Numbered from the stretch's first letter, positions 1-9,593 are shown. The stretch is 34,944 nt of DNA from Xanthobacter agilis (GCF_021730435.1 NZ_JABWGX010000037.1:1-34944); one strand, 5' to 3'. Program-made: numbers and translations. The notes: generated by a model not told the origin, from the sequence alone.

Positions 1-302
1 TAATGCACCAAACCACTAGGGTTGGTTCCACGACAGAACTCAAGCGTTTTACCGTGCGCCAGTTTCAGCCGATTAAGCGAAGATCACCAAACTTCCTAGA
101 AGCAGCCGTTGCTAAGGTCGGAAATGGGTCAACACCGGAAGCGGTGGCCAAGTGCCAAGGCAGGGCACTACGCCGATTTCAGGCCATTGCACGCCAGACT
201 GCGATGCCGGCCTTCCGTTGTTGAATCTCCCCCAATTCCCCCTTCTTTAATCATCCCCGTCCGGGAAGCCCCTGCATCGCTCCCGGCCAAGGCGGGGATG
301 AG
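1..302. other. Non-coding or unrecognised stretch upstream of the trb operon
   Basis: Short open frames cross this stretch (for example + strand 3-224), but none gives a protein I recognise or has a convincing ribosome-binding site. In related elements a coupling protein (traG) or a small CopG-like gene usually lies directly before trbB; neither is visible here, so the window may begin just after one or the order may be rearranged. The last bases, around 290-302, are purine-rich (GGGGATGAG) and can act as the ribosome-binding site of trbB. Confidence 0.4.
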
Positions 303-1289
303 ATGGCAGCTTCAGCTCACAATCCAGAGGGTCTGTCGCGCGGCGTGCGCATGCTGAGGACCGCGCTCGGTCCGGTGATTTCCCGCCTTCTCGATGACCC
401 CTCCGTCGTCGAGGTCATGCTCAATCCAGATGGCCGCCTCTGGGCCGACCGGCTGTCCGAAGGCCTCGGCGCCACGGGGGAGCGGCTGGCTCCCGGTGAT
501 GGCGAGCGCATCATCCGCCTCGTCGCGCACCACATCGGCGCCGAGGTCCACGCCGGGGCGCCTCGGCTGTCCGCCGAGCTTCCTGGGACCGGTGAGCGTT
601 TCGAGGGCCTCCTCCCGCCCGTAGTTGCGGCTCCGACCTTCGCCATCCGCAAGCCCGCCGTCGCCGTGTTCACGCTCGACGATTATGTCGCCGCCGGCAT
701 CATGTCTGCGCCGCAGGCAGAGGCTCTCCGTCACGGTGTTGTCTCCCGTGCCAACATCCTTGTGGCCGGTGGCACCTCCACCGGCAAAACCACCCTCACC
801 AATGCTCTGCTAGCCGAGGTCGCCAAGACCTCCGAGCGGGTCATCCTGATCGAGGACACGCGGGAGCTCCAATGCGCCGCGCCCAATCTGGTGGCCATGC
901 GCACGAAGGACGGCGTCGCCTCGCTCTCCGATCTCGTGCGCTCCTCGCTCCGCCTGCGGCCCGACCGCATCCCGATTGGCGAGGTGCGCGGCCCAGAGGC
1001 TCTGGATCTCCTGAAGGCGTGGGGGACGGGCCATCCCGGTGGCATCGGCACCATCCATGCGGGCAGCGCCATGGGCACTCTGCGACGGCTGGAGCAGCTC
1101 ATCCAGGAAGCCGTGGTCACCGTCCCGCGCGCTTTGATCGCCGAGACGATCGACCTCATCGCCGTGCTGTCGGGCCGCGGTGCCGCGCGCCGGTTGACCG
1201 AGCTCGTGCGTGTCGAAGGGCTCGGTCCTCAAGGCGACTACCGGATCTCCCCCCTCGTCCCTCCTTGTGAAGAAGGAACCTCCTCGTGA
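303..1289 (+). CDS. trbB: P-type conjugative transfer ATPase TrbB
   Basis: This is the VirB11-type hexameric traffic ATPase of the conjugative type IV secretion system. It works at the cytoplasmic face of the inner membrane and powers pilus assembly and substrate transfer. The 328-residue product has the family's usual length. The Walker A motif GGTSTGKTT lies at residues 156-164 (K162), followed by an acidic stretch (LIEDTREL) and the conserved [19 protein letters not shown] and GTIHAG segments of secretion ATPases. The start at 303 is preceded by a GGGGATGAG purine run. It is the first gene of a trb operon and its stop overlaps the GTG start of trbC. I see no missing catalytic residue. The family assignment is secure. 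Confidence 0.95.
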   Translation: MAASAHNPEGLSRGVRMLRTALGPVISRLLDDPSVVEVMLNPDGRLWADRLSEGLGATGERLAPGDGERIIRLVAHHIGAEVHAGAPRLSAELPGTGERFEGLLPPVVAAPTFAIRKPAVAVFTLDDYVAAGIMSAPQAEALRHGVVSRANILVAGGTSTGKTTLTNALLAEVAKTSERVILIEDTRELQCAAPNLVAMRTKDGVASLSDLVRSSLRLRPDRIPIGEVRGPEALDLLKAWGTGHPGGIGTIHAGSAMGTLRRLEQLIQEAVVTVPRALIAETIDLIAVLSGRGAARRLTELVRVEGLGPQGDYRISPLVPPCEEGTSS

Positions 1290-1618
1290 ATTCGATCCCC
1301 GTCTCCCTCCCTCGCCGCCTACTGATAACCACGGCTGCTGCAGCCGCCCTCGCCTGCGCGGTGTCCGCCGCCCATGCCTCCGGTTCCTCCATGCCCTGGG
1401 AGACGCCGCTGCAGTCGATCCTGGACTCCATCCAGGGGCCTGTTGCCAAGATCATCGCCGTGATCGTCATCATCTCGACCGGCCTCGCACTCGCCTTCGG
1501 CGACACCTCCGGCGGGTTCCGCCGGCTGATCCAGATCGTGTTCGGCCTCTCCATCGCCTTCGCCGCCTCGAGCTTCTTCTTGTCCTTCTTCTCCTTCAGC
1601 GGCGGAGCGCTGGTCTGA
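1286..1618 (+). CDS. trbC: TrbC/VirB2-family conjugal pilin
   Basis: This is the pilin subunit precursor of the conjugative pilus. The 110-residue product begins with a basic stretch and a hydrophobic signal segment ending in an Ala-rich VSAAHA cleavage-like region (residues about 10-32). Two further hydrophobic helices follow (about 54-72 and 83-105) with a short polar loop holding GDTSGGFRR, the usual VirB2/TrbC layout. The GTG start overlaps the trbB stop in GTGA, and GAAGGAA about 10 bases upstream serves as ribosome-binding site, which points to translational coupling. The stop TGA shares its last base with the ATG of trbD. Sequence conservation of pilins is low, so the call relies on topology and position. 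Confidence 0.9.
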   Translation: MNSIPVSLPRRLLITTAAAAALACAVSAAHASGSSMPWETPLQSILDSIQGPVAKIIAVIVIISTGLALAFGDTSGGFRRLIQIVFGLSIAFAASSFFLSFFSFSGGALV

Positions 1619-1890
1619 TGCCGGCCGATATCGGCGAAGTGCCCGGCTTCTCCGTCCCGGTCCACCGGGCCCTGAGCGAGCCGATCCTGCTTGGCGGCGC
1701 GCCGCGGGCGATCGCGATCTTCAACGGCACCCTCGCCGGCGCCATCGGGCTGGGGCTGAGGCTCTGGCTCGTTGGCCTCGCCCTTTGGGCCGTCGGCCAT
1801 CTCGCCGCCGTCTGGGCCGCCAAGCGCGATCCGCTCTTTGTCGACGTGGTGCGTCGGCATCTGCGCATCCCCTCCCATCTGTCGGTCTGA
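1618..1890 (+). CDS. trbD: Conjugal transfer protein TrbD (VirB3-like)
   Basis: This small inner-membrane protein of 90 residues belongs to the TrbD/VirB3 family, which partners the TrbE/VirB4 ATPase during pilus biogenesis. The start at 1618 overlaps the trbC stop as TGATG. The protein contains the family-like stretch PVHRALSEPILLGGAPR near residues 13-29, then one long or two closely spaced hydrophobic segments (about 32-65), and ends with a soluble tail (RDPLFVDVVRRHLR). An open frame continues upstream to 1210, but that part lies antiparallel to the trbB/trbC reading and is not expected to be translated. The gene sits between trbC and trbE, as in other P-type systems. Confidence 0.9.
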   Translation: MPADIGEVPGFSVPVHRALSEPILLGGAPRAIAIFNGTLAGAIGLGLRLWLVGLALWAVGHLAAVWAAKRDPLFVDVVRRHLRIPSHLSV

Positions 1891-1902
1891 GCGAGGCACA
1901 CC

Positions 1903-4341
1903 ATGATGAACCTCGCCGAGTATCGTCGTCAGGGGAGTCGTTTGGCGGACTATCTGCCGTGGGCGGCTCTCGTCGACCCGGGCATCGTCCTCAACAAGGA
2001 CGGCAGCTTCCAGCGCACCGCGCGCTTCCGCGGGCCAGACCTCGACTCGGCCGTGCCCGCCGAACTCGTGGCGGTGGCGGGTCGCCTCAACAGCGCCTTC
2101 CGCCGCCTCGGCTCAGGCTGGGCGCTGTTCGTGGAAGCCCAGCGGCACGAAGCGGGCGCTTATCCCGAGAGCCTCTTCCCCGATCCCGCTTCCGCTTTGG
2201 TGGATGCCGAGCGCAAGGCGGGCTTCGCCGAGGCCGGCAGCCATTTTGAGTCGAGCTATTTCCTCACCTTCTGTTGGCTCCCACCAGCGGAGGATGCCGC
2301 ACGGGCAGAGAGCTGGCTCTATGAGGGGCGTGGGCGCGAGGGTGTCGACCCCCGCGAAGCACTGGATGGCTTCGCCGACCGGACAGACCGGGTGCTCCGG
2401 CTGGTCGAGAGCTTCATGCCGGAGTGCCGCTGGCTCGATGACGCCGAGACCCTGACCTATCTGCACGGCTGCGTATCGACCCGGCGCCAGCGGGTGCGCG
2501 TTCCCGAGACGCCCATGTATCTCGATGCGCTTCTCGCCGACGAGCCGCTCACCGGTGGGCTGGAGCCCATGTTGGGCACGGAGCACTTGCGTGTCCTCAC
2601 CATCGTGGGTTTTCCCACGGCGACGACGCCAGGGATCCTCGACGACCTCAACCGACTGGCCTTTCCCTATCGCTGGTCCACCCGCGCCATCCTCCTCGAT
2701 AAGACAGACGCGACCCGGCTGCTCACGAAAATCCGTCGGCAGTGGTTCGCCAAGCGCAAGTCCATCGCCGCCATCCTCAAGGAGGTGATGACCAACGAAG
2801 CTTCGGTGCTGGTGGATTCGGATGCCGCCAACAAGGTGGAGGACGCCGACCTCGCCCTTCAGGAGCTCGGCGCCGACCATGCCGGCATCGCCTATGTCAC
2901 CGCCACGGTAACGGTCTGGGGTGCCGATCCCCGCATCGCCGACGAGAAGCTCCGGCTGGTGGAGAAGGTGATCCAGGGCCAGGACTTCACGGCCATGGTC
3001 GAGACCATCAACGCCGTAGACGCCTGGCTCGGCAGCCTGCCGGGGCATGTCTATGCCAACGTTCGCCAGCCGCCGGTCTCCACCCTGAACCTCGCCCACA
3101 TGATCCCGCTCTCGGCGGTCTGGGCGGGAGACGAGCAGGACGGGCATTTTGCGGCGCCGCCTTTGTTCTACGGCAAGACCGAAGGCTCCACCCCGTTCCG
3201 CTTCTCGCTGCATGTGGGGGATGTGGGCCATACGCTGGTAGTGGGACCGACCGGCGCCGGCAAGTCCGTGCTGCTGGCGCTGATGGCATTGCAGTTCCGG
3301 CGCTATGCCGGATCCCAGGTGTTCGCCTTCGACTTCGGCGGCAGCATCCGGGCGGCCGCCCTCGCCATGGGCGGCGACTGGCACGACCTCGGCGGAAGCC
3401 TGTCCGATGGGAGCGAAGACAGCGTCGCGCTCCAGCCGCTCGCCCGTGTGGATGAGCTCGCCGAACGCTCGTGGGCTGCTGACTGGATCACGGCGATCCT
3501 CTCCCGCGAGGGCGTTTCCATCGCCCCGGAGGTGAAGGAGCATATCTGGTCGACCCTCACCTCGCTCGCCTCCGCGCCGGTCGAGGAGCGCACCCTGACC
3601 GGCCTCGCCGTCCTGCTCCAGTCCAACGATCTCAAACAGGCGCTGCGTCCCTATTGTATCGGTGGCGCCCATGGCCGGCTGCTCGATGCGGAGGTCGAGC
3701 ACCTGGGACAGGCGTCCGTCCAGGCCTTCGAGACCGAGGGGCTGATCGGCACCAGTGCGGCCCCGGCGGTGCTGTCCTATCTGTTTCACAGCATCGAGGA
3801 CCGGCTCGACGGATCGCCGACCCTCCTCATCATCGACGAGGGATGGCTCGCCCTCGATGATCCGGGCTTTGCCGGCCAGCTCCGCGAGTGGCTCAAGACG
3901 CTGCGGAAGAAGAACGCCAGCGTCGTCTTCGCCACGCAGTCCCTCTCCGACATCGACGGCTCGGCCATCGCCCCGGCCATCATCGAGAGCTGCCAGACGC
4001 GGCTGCTGCTCCCCAACGAGCGGGCCGTCGAGCCCCAGATCACCGCCATCTACCGGCGCTTCGGCCTCAACGACCGGCAGATCGAGATCCTCGCACGGGC
4101 CACCCCGAAGCGGGACTATTACTGCCAGTCCCGACGCGGCAACCGCCTGTTCGAGCTCGGGCTGTCGCAGGTGGCGCTCGCCTTGTGCGCCGCCGGGTCC
4201 AAGACCGATCAGGCTGCGCTCTCGCAGATCCTCGCCGAGCATGGGCGCGATGGTTTCCTCGCCGCCTGGCTACGGCATCGGGGCCTCGGCTGGGCCGCCG
4301 ACCTCATCCCCACCCTCGACCTTCTGGAGACACGCTCATGA
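1903..4341 (+). CDS. trbE: Conjugal transfer ATPase TrbE (VirB4 family)
   Basis: TrbE is the large VirB4-type ATPase at the base of the secretion channel and is needed for pilus assembly. The 812-residue product has a CagE/TrbE/VirB4 N-terminal domain and a C-terminal ATPase domain. Walker A is GPTGAGKS at residues 448-455 (K454), and Walker B is LLIIDEG with D645-E646. Downstream the family-typical ATQSLSDI segment is present. Two adjacent ATG codons (1903 and 1906) are possible starts, with GAGCGAGG upstream. The gene follows trbD after 12 bases and its stop overlaps the trbJ start (ATGA). Length and motifs are complete. Confidence 0.96.
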   Translation: MMNLAEYRRQGSRLADYLPWAALVDPGIVLNKDGSFQRTARFRGPDLDSAVPAELVAVAGRLNSAFRRLGSGWALFVEAQRHEAGAYPESLFPDPASALVDAERKAGFAEAGSHFESSYFLTFCWLPPAEDAARAESWLYEGRGREGVDPREALDGFADRTDRVLRLVESFMPECRWLDDAETLTYLHGCVSTRRQRVRVPETPMYLDALLADEPLTGGLEPMLGTEHLRVLTIVGFPTATTPGILDDLNRLAFPYRWSTRAILLDKTDATRLLTKIRRQWFAKRKSIAAILKEVMTNEASVLVDSDAANKVEDADLALQELGADHAGIAYVTATVTVWGADPRIADEKLRLVEKVIQGQDFTAMVETINAVDAWLGSLPGHVYANVRQPPVSTLNLAHMIPLSAVWAGDEQDGHFAAPPLFYGKTEGSTPFRFSLHVGDVGHTLVVGPTGAGKSVLLALMALQFRRYAGSQVFAFDFGGSIRAAALAMGGDWHDLGGSLSDGSEDSVALQPLARVDELAERSWAADWITAILSREGVSIAPEVKEHIWSTLTSLASAPVEERTLTGLAVLLQSNDLKQALRPYCIGGAHGRLLDAEVEHLGQASVQAFETEGLIGTSAAPAVLSYLFHSIEDRLDGSPTLLIIDEGWLALDDPGFAGQLREWLKTLRKKNASVVFATQSLSDIDGSAIAPAIIESCQTRLLLPNERAVEPQITAIYRRFGLNDRQIEILARATPKRDYYCQSRRGNRLFELGLSQVALALCAAGSKTDQAALSQILAEHGRDGFLAAWLRHRGLGWAADLIPTLDLLETRS

Positions 4342-5072
4342 TCCGCCTGATGCTGCGGGCGGCGCTCGTCGCTGCGCCGCTCCTCATGTGTCCGCTCGCG
4401 CCGGCCGCGGCACAGGCCGTGGTCTTTGACCCCTCCAACTATGCCCAGAACGTCCTCCAGGCGGCGCGGGCGCTTCAGCAGGTCACCAACCAGATCACCT
4501 CGCTTCAGAATGAAGCACAGATGCTGATCAACCAGGCCCGCAACCTCGCGAGCCTGCCATATTCCTCCCTGAGCGCGCTCCAGCAGTCGGCCCAGCGTAC
4601 CCAGCAACTGCTCGGGCAGGCCCAGAAGATCGCCTATGACGTCGGCGCCATCGATCGGGCGTTCCAGGGCCAGTACGGCTCGGTCTCCGTGAGCAGTTCG
4701 GATGCCGCTCTTGTCACCCAGGCCAGGAGCCGCTGGGAGACCACGGTCGCCGGCCTGCAGGATGCGCTGCGGGTGCAGGCGGGCGTCGTGGGCAATCTCG
4801 ATTCCGGCCGCACCCAGGCCTCGACGCTGGTCGGCCAGAGCCAGGCGGCGAGCGGCGCACTACAGGCGATGCAGGCCGGCAACCAGCTCCAGGCGCTCCA
4901 GTCGCAGCAGCTCTCCGACCTCACGGCGGTGATGGCTGCCAATGGCCGGGCGCAGGCCCTGTCCGATGCCGAGCGCGCGACGGCGGTGTCGGAAGGCGAG
5001 GAGCGCTACCGGCGCTTCTCCACCCGGTCGAGCTACCAGCCCTCCACCGTCACCATGTTCCGCGGGAACTGA
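4338..5072 (+). CDS. trbJ: P-type conjugative transfer protein TrbJ (VirB5-like)
   Basis: TrbJ is a periplasmic or pilus-associated component corresponding to VirB5 and is thought to sit at the pilus tip or base. The 244-residue product has a clear signal peptide at residues 1-26 (basic MIRLMLRAA start, hydrophobic core, AAAQA end). The mature part is rich in Gln and Ala and predicted largely helical, with NYAQNVLQAARALQQVTNQ near its start, a hallmark of this family. The start at 4338 overlaps the trbE stop by four bases. The frame stays open upstream inside trbE, but the signal peptide fixes the start. Confidence 0.93.
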   Translation: MIRLMLRAALVAAPLLMCPLAPAAAQAVVFDPSNYAQNVLQAARALQQVTNQITSLQNEAQMLINQARNLASLPYSSLSALQQSAQRTQQLLGQAQKIAYDVGAIDRAFQGQYGSVSVSSSDAALVTQARSRWETTVAGLQDALRVQAGVVGNLDSGRTQASTLVGQSQAASGALQAMQAGNQLQALQSQQLSDLTAVMAANGRAQALSDAERATAVSEGEERYRRFSTRSSYQPSTVTMFRGN

Positions 5073-5081
5073 GGCGCGGCC

Positions 5082-5345
5082 ATGGATCAGGGCACCGCGC
5101 TCCGAACCCTCGTCGTCGCCGGCCTTGTGGGCGCGGTGATTACAGCCCTGGCCACGGCCGCAGGCAGGCCTCACGAGCCGACTGTCACTATCAGCAGCGT
5201 GCCAGCAGGAAACGTCTCCTCGGTCGACCTCAAGAGCTGCGCCACGCTGGAGCGGACCGATCCCGTCGATCCGCATTGCGCCGCGCTCTGGGAGGCGAAC
5301 CGCCGCCGCTTCTTCGGCAAGCCCGTGGACGGAGCGACGCCATGA
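5082..5345 (+). CDS. trbK: Putative entry-exclusion protein TrbK-alt
   Basis: This 87-residue protein has one N-terminal hydrophobic segment (about residues 8-27) followed by a small soluble domain containing two cysteines (in LKSCATLE and DPHCAALW) and ending in RRRFFGKP. That pattern is characteristic of the alternative TrbK family in rhizobial-type trb operons, proposed to block redundant entry of the same element into a cell that already carries it. Unlike plasmid RP4 TrbK, no lipobox is visible. It lies nine bases after trbJ and its stop overlaps the trbL start. The exclusion function is inferred from family naming and position only. Confidence 0.85.
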   Translation: MDQGTALRTLVVAGLVGAVITALATAAGRPHEPTVTISSVPAGNVSSVDLKSCATLERTDPVDPHCAALWEANRRRFFGKPVDGATP

Positions 5346-6613
5346 ATGACGTGGGCGTCATCGACACCTTCCTCAACACCTTCACCAGCTACATCGATTC
5401 CGGCTTCGGCCTGATCAAGGGCGAGGTGGCGGGCCTCTCCTCCATCCTGATCGCCCTCGACATCACGCTCGCGGGCCTGTTCTGGGCCTGGGGCGCCGAC
5501 GAGGACGTGATGCGCCGGCTGGTGCGCAAAACCCTCGCCATCGGCTTCTTCGCCTGGATCATCGGCAACTTCAACGGCCTTGCGAAGATCGTCTTCGAGA
5601 GCTTCGCCGGGCTCGGCCTCAAGGCCGGCGGGTCGACCATCAGCACGGCGGAGTTCCTGCGGCCGGGGCGGCTCGCGGAAGTGGGGCTCACCGCCGGCCA
5701 ACCATTGCTCGATGCGGCCAGCCAACTCACCGGGCCTGTGGCGCTCTTCGTCAATGCCGTGCAGATCGCCGTGCTTCTCGTCTCCTGGCTCCTGATCCTC
5801 ATCGCCTTCTTCATCCTGGCGGTGCAGCTCTTCGTCACCCTCATCGAGTTCAAGCTGACGACGCTCGCCGGCTTCGTCCTCCTCCCCTTCGCCTTCTTCG
5901 GCAAGACCGCCTTCCTCGCCGAGAAGGTGCTCGGCAACATCGTGGCGTCGGGCGTCAAGGTGATGGTGCTCGCCGTCATCGTCGGCATCGGCTCAGGGCT
6001 GTTCTCTCAATTCGCCACCTCCTATGGCGATGCCCAGCCGACCATCAGCCAGGCCCTGTCCGCCGTGCTGGCAGCGCTGGCGCTGCTCGGCCTCGGCATT
6101 TTCGGACCGGGGATCGCCACAGGCCTGATCACCGGCGCGCCGCAACTCGGAGCCGGCGCCGCCGTGGGGACTGGGCTTGCCGCAGGAGGTGTGGCGCTCG
6201 CGGGAGCGGGTGCCGCTGGCGTCGCGGTACGCGGAGCCGGCGCTGCCCTGTCGGGAACAGCAGCGGCAGCACGAGCTGGCGCGAACCTCGCCGGAGGTGC
6301 TGCATCCGCCTACAGCGCGGGGGCCGCCGGCCAGTCTGGGCTGTCCGGCGTCGCAGGAGGTCTGGGCGGCGTCGCGCGCGCTGGGGCAGCCTCTCCGTTG
6401 CGCGGATCAGCCGCCGCCTCGCCGACCTCTGGAGCCACTCCCACCCCGCCGAGCAGTCCGGCCTCTTCCGGAGATGTCCCGGATTGGGCCCAGCGCATGC
6501 GCCGCTCCCAGCAGGTCGCTCACGGCATCCAGACCGCCACACACGCGGTGCGGTCCGGCGACAGCCATGGCGGTGGCTCCTCCATCTCCCTCTCCGAAAG
6601 CGATCGCCCATGA
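5342..6613 (+). CDS. trbL: P-type conjugative transfer protein TrbL (VirB6-like)
   Basis: TrbL is the polytopic inner-membrane channel component matching VirB6. The 423-residue product opens with MNDVGVIDTFLNTFTSYID, typical of TrbL, and has about five or six hydrophobic helices between residues 30 and 270. The remaining third is a low-complexity tail rich in Ala, Gly and Ser, then Pro/Ser, which is common in this family and variable in length. The start at 5342 overlaps the trbK stop; the frame is open upstream to 5276, but that would overlap trbK further and adds no family sequence. Its stop overlaps the trbF start in ATGA. Confidence 0.94.
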   Translation: MNDVGVIDTFLNTFTSYIDSGFGLIKGEVAGLSSILIALDITLAGLFWAWGADEDVMRRLVRKTLAIGFFAWIIGNFNGLAKIVFESFAGLGLKAGGSTISTAEFLRPGRLAEVGLTAGQPLLDAASQLTGPVALFVNAVQIAVLLVSWLLILIAFFILAVQLFVTLIEFKLTTLAGFVLLPFAFFGKTAFLAEKVLGNIVASGVKVMVLAVIVGIGSGLFSQFATSYGDAQPTISQALSAVLAALALLGLGIFGPGIATGLITGAPQLGAGAAVGTGLAAGGVALAGAGAAGVAVRGAGAALSGTAAAARAGANLAGGAASAYSAGAAGQSGLSGVAGGLGGVARAGAASPLRGSAAASPTSGATPTPPSSPASSGDVPDWAQRMRRSQQVAHGIQTATHAVRSGDSHGGGSSISLSESDRP

Positions 6614-7299
6614 CGCCCTTCAAGCGACCATCGGTCCATTACGGCCGATCTCCCGAACCCGAGACGCCGTATCAGCGTGCGGCCCAGGTCTGGGACGATC
6701 GCATCGGCTCCGCTCGCGTTCAGGCGAAGAACTGGCGCCTCATGGCCTTCGGTTGCCTCGCGCTTGCGGCAGGCCTCTCCGGGGCTCTGGCCTGGCAGGC
6801 GCTGAGCGGCTCGGTGGTTCCGTGGGTCGTTCAGGTGGACAAGCTCGGGCAGGCGCAGGCGGTTGCACCCGCCACCTCGGACTATCGCCCCTCCGATCCC
6901 CAGATCGCCTTCCACCTCGCCCGCTTCATCGAGGAGGTGCGCAGCATCTCCGCCGATCCCGTCATCGTCCGGCAGAACTGGCTTAGGGCCTATGCCTATA
7001 CGACGCAGGCCGGCGCCATCGCGCTCAATGACTATGCCCGAGCCAACGATCCCTTCGCCCGGGTCGGCAAGCAACAGGTAGCGGTGGAGGTCTCGAGCGT
7101 CATCCGCGCCTCGCCGGACTCCTTCCGCATTGCCTGGACCGAGCGCCGCTACCAGGACGGCAGCCTCGCCGACACCGCCCGCTGGAGCGCCATCCTCACC
7201 GTCGTGGTGCAGGCGCCGCGGGACGCCGAGCGCCTCCGGGCCAATCCGCTCGGGATCTACGTCAACGCCATCAACTGGTCGAAGGAACTCGCACAATGA
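6610..7299 (+). CDS. trbF: Conjugal transfer protein TrbF (VirB8-like)
   Basis: TrbF is a bitopic inner-membrane protein equivalent to VirB8 that nucleates assembly of the secretion channel. The 229-residue product has a cytoplasmic N-terminus with the family signature ETPYQRAAQVWDDRIGSAR at about residues 17-35, one transmembrane helix (about 41-62), and a periplasmic VirB8-type domain ending in NPLGIYVNAINWSKEL. The length is normal. It overlaps both neighbours by four bases, trbL upstream and trbG downstream, consistent with coupled translation of assembly partners. Confidence 0.95.
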   Translation: MTPFKRPSVHYGRSPEPETPYQRAAQVWDDRIGSARVQAKNWRLMAFGCLALAAGLSGALAWQALSGSVVPWVVQVDKLGQAQAVAPATSDYRPSDPQIAFHLARFIEEVRSISADPVIVRQNWLRAYAYTTQAGAIALNDYARANDPFARVGKQQVAVEVSSVIRASPDSFRIAWTERRYQDGSLADTARWSAILTVVVQAPRDAERLRANPLGIYVNAINWSKELAQ

Positions 7300-8348
7300 C
7301 GACGGCCATCCGCACATCCGGGAGGCCGGCGCGCCGTGTCCTCTCTTCTCAGGCGTTCCGTAAGTCCGGCTTGCCGCTTCTCCTCATTTGCACTTCCGCC
7401 CTCGCCGGCTGTGCCACCTTCGAGAAGCCGCCCGAGATCGAATATGACGATGCTCCGCCCGCCGTCTTCAAGGCCGAGCCGCCGGGGCCGGTGCGCATCG
7501 TCGAGCTGCCGAAGCCTTTGCCGCTGCCTGGCCAGTTGAAGCCTGTGGGGAAGGACGGCAAGGCAGAACCGGAAGCGACCGACCCTGCAGCTCGCGTGAA
7601 CCAGGCCAATGCCGCCGCGCGCGTGCAACCCGTCCGCAACGGCTTCATCAACTCCATGCAGGTCTATCCCTTCGTGGAAGGCGCGCTCTATCAGGTCTAT
7701 GCAGCGCCGGGGCAGGTCACCGACATCGCCCTACAGCCCGGTGAGCAACTGGTGGGCACGGGGCCGGTCGCCGCCGGCGACACGGTGCGCTGGATCATTG
7801 GCGACACCGAGAGCGGGGCGGGCGGAGCGAAGCAGGTCCACATCCTGGTGAAGCCCACCCGGGTGGACCTCACCACCAACCTCGTCATCAACACCAATCT
7901 GCGCACCTATCACATGGAGCTGCGCTCCACCGAGAAGACCTACATGGCCTCGGTCTCCTGGCAGTATCCACAGGACCAGCTCATCGCGCTGCGGCGCCAG
8001 AATGCCGAGGCTCAGGTGGTGCAGCCGGTCGCCACCGGCATCGATCTCACACGAGTGAACTTTCGCTACGAGGTGACTGGAGACCGGGCGCCGTGGCGGC
8101 CGCTACGCGCCTTCGACGATGGCCAGCAGGTGTTCATCGAGTTTCCGCGCGGCATCGCCCAGGGCGAGATGCCGCCGCTCTTCGTGGTCGGCTCGCAGGG
8201 CGACACCTCCGAACTCGTCAACTATCGCGTGCGCGGCAATTACATGATCGTCGACCGCCTGTTTGCCGCGGCCGAGTTGCGCTTCGGCGCCGACAAGGAC
8301 CAGAAGCGCGTGAGGATCTCCCGAACCGACGGGAGGCAGGTCCTATGA
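7296..8348 (+). CDS. trbG: P-type conjugative transfer protein TrbG (VirB9-like lipoprotein)
   Basis: TrbG is the outer-membrane-associated VirB9/CagX-family component of the core complex, interacting with TrbI. The 350-residue product starts with a basic region and a hydrophobic signal ending in the lipobox LAGC (C39), so it is probably a lipoprotein. A Pro-rich linker follows, then the VirB9-type beta domain with YPFVEGALYQVYAAPGQV at about residue 125 and the C-terminal family block RGNYMIVDRLFAAAELRFG. In this system the usual VirB7 lipoprotein is not separately encoded; the lipid anchor on TrbG may substitute for it. Four-base overlaps link it to trbF and trbI. Confidence 0.95.
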   Translation: MTTAIRTSGRPARRVLSSQAFRKSGLPLLLICTSALAGCATFEKPPEIEYDDAPPAVFKAEPPGPVRIVELPKPLPLPGQLKPVGKDGKAEPEATDPAARVNQANAAARVQPVRNGFINSMQVYPFVEGALYQVYAAPGQVTDIALQPGEQLVGTGPVAAGDTVRWIIGDTESGAGGAKQVHILVKPTRVDLTTNLVINTNLRTYHMELRSTEKTYMASVSWQYPQDQLIALRRQNAEAQVVQPVATGIDLTRVNFRYEVTGDRAPWRPLRAFDDGQQVFIEFPRGIAQGEMPPLFVVGSQGDTSELVNYRVRGNYMIVDRLFAAAELRFGADKDQKRVRISRTDGRQVL

Positions 8349-9592
8349 GCGGCATCGAACCCGGGAAGGAGAAAGGGCTGGGATCGGCTGGCGATGACGG
8401 AGCCCGACCGCTCACGGGGGAGGCTATGGCGGCCATGCGGCTGCGGCCCGAGCCGCCGCGGGTGACCCGCCTGTCCCGCAAGGTTCTGGCCGGGCTGGGG
8501 CTGGTTGCTGGCCTCGGGATCGGCGGAGCCCTGATCTACGCCCTGCAGGCGCGGAAAGACCACGGACCCGGCCAGGAGCTGTACGCCACCGACTTTAGGG
8601 CGACGCCGGACGGGCTCGCCGGCCTGCCCAAGGATTACACTGGCATCCCCAAGCTTGGGCCGCCTCTGCCCGGCGACCTCGGTCGGCCCATCCTCAATGC
8701 GCAGACGGCAGTGCAGCCGCCGATCCCGGCGATGGGAGGCATGCCCAATCCCGCTCTGAGCCCCGAGGAGCAGCGCCAGCAGCAGGAGACCGAGTCGGCG
8801 CGGACAGGACGGCTGTTCGCCCAGACCAACACGCGGCCAGCCAGTCCTGTCGTGGCGCAACAGGTGAGCGCAGCGTCGGCAACGACGGCGACTCCTGTCC
8901 CGGATCTGACGTCCCTTGGTCTTGCCCCGCCGGCGGCGACACCGACGGCCCAGGAGCGCCAGCTCGCCTTCCTCAACCAGGCGGTGGACCGGCGCAGCGT
9001 CGCGCCCGACCGTGTGGCGGCTCCGGCCTCGGCCAATGTCCTGCAAGCCGGCGCCGTCATCCCCGCTGCGCTGATCACCGGCATCCGCTCCGACCTGCCG
9101 GGTCAGATCACCGCTCAGGTGACCGAGAATGTTCATGATAGCCCGACCGGCCGGATCCTCCTGATCCCTCAGGGCACCCGCATCATCGGCCAGTACGACA
9201 ATGGCGTCGGCTTCGGGCAGCGCCGGGTGCTTCTGGCTTGGAACCGCCTTATCTTCCCCAATGGCCGCTCCATCGTGCTGGAGCGCCAGCCCGGAGCCGA
9301 CGCCGAGGGCTACGCCGGCCTTGAGGATGGCGCCGACTATCACTGGGGCGAGCTGTTCAAGGCGGCTGTGCTCTCCACCATCCTGAGCGTCGGGGCGAGC
9401 GCAGGCACGTCAGGTAGCGACAGCGACCTCGCCAGCGCCCTGCGCGAGGGCGCCTCCGACAGCATCAGCCAGACCGGCCGCCAGATCGTCCAGCGCCAGC
9501 TCAACATCGCCCCGACGCTCAGTGTCCGGCCGGGATACCCGGTGCGGGTCATCGTCACGCGCGATCTCGTTCTTGAACCTTACGGAGGCTGA
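8345..9592 (+). CDS. trbI: Conjugal transfer protein TrbI (VirB10-like)
   Basis: TrbI is the VirB10-type scaffold that spans from the inner to the outer membrane in the core complex. The 415-residue product has a cytoplasmic N-terminus, one transmembrane helix at about residues 45-67, a long Pro/Gln/Ala-rich periplasmic linker, and the conserved C-terminal VirB10 domain with IPAALITGIRSDLPGQITAQV, LIPQGTRIIGQYDN and the ending RPGYPVRVIVTRDLVLEPY. Its start overlaps the trbG stop. One base separates its stop from the DUF2274 gene, which is the usual order in alphaproteobacterial ICEs. Confidence 0.95.
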   Translation: MSGIEPGKEKGLGSAGDDGARPLTGEAMAAMRLRPEPPRVTRLSRKVLAGLGLVAGLGIGGALIYALQARKDHGPGQELYATDFRATPDGLAGLPKDYTGIPKLGPPLPGDLGRPILNAQTAVQPPIPAMGGMPNPALSPEEQRQQQETESARTGRLFAQTNTRPASPVVAQQVSAASATTATPVPDLTSLGLAPPAATPTAQERQLAFLNQAVDRRSVAPDRVAAPASANVLQAGAVIPAALITGIRSDLPGQITAQVTENVHDSPTGRILLIPQGTRIIGQYDNGVGFGQRRVLLAWNRLIFPNGRSIVLERQPGADAEGYAGLEDGADYHWGELFKAAVLSTILSVGASAGTSGSDSDLASALREGASDSISQTGRQIVQRQLNIAPTLSVRPGYPVRVIVTRDLVLEPYGG

Positions 9593-9593
9593 C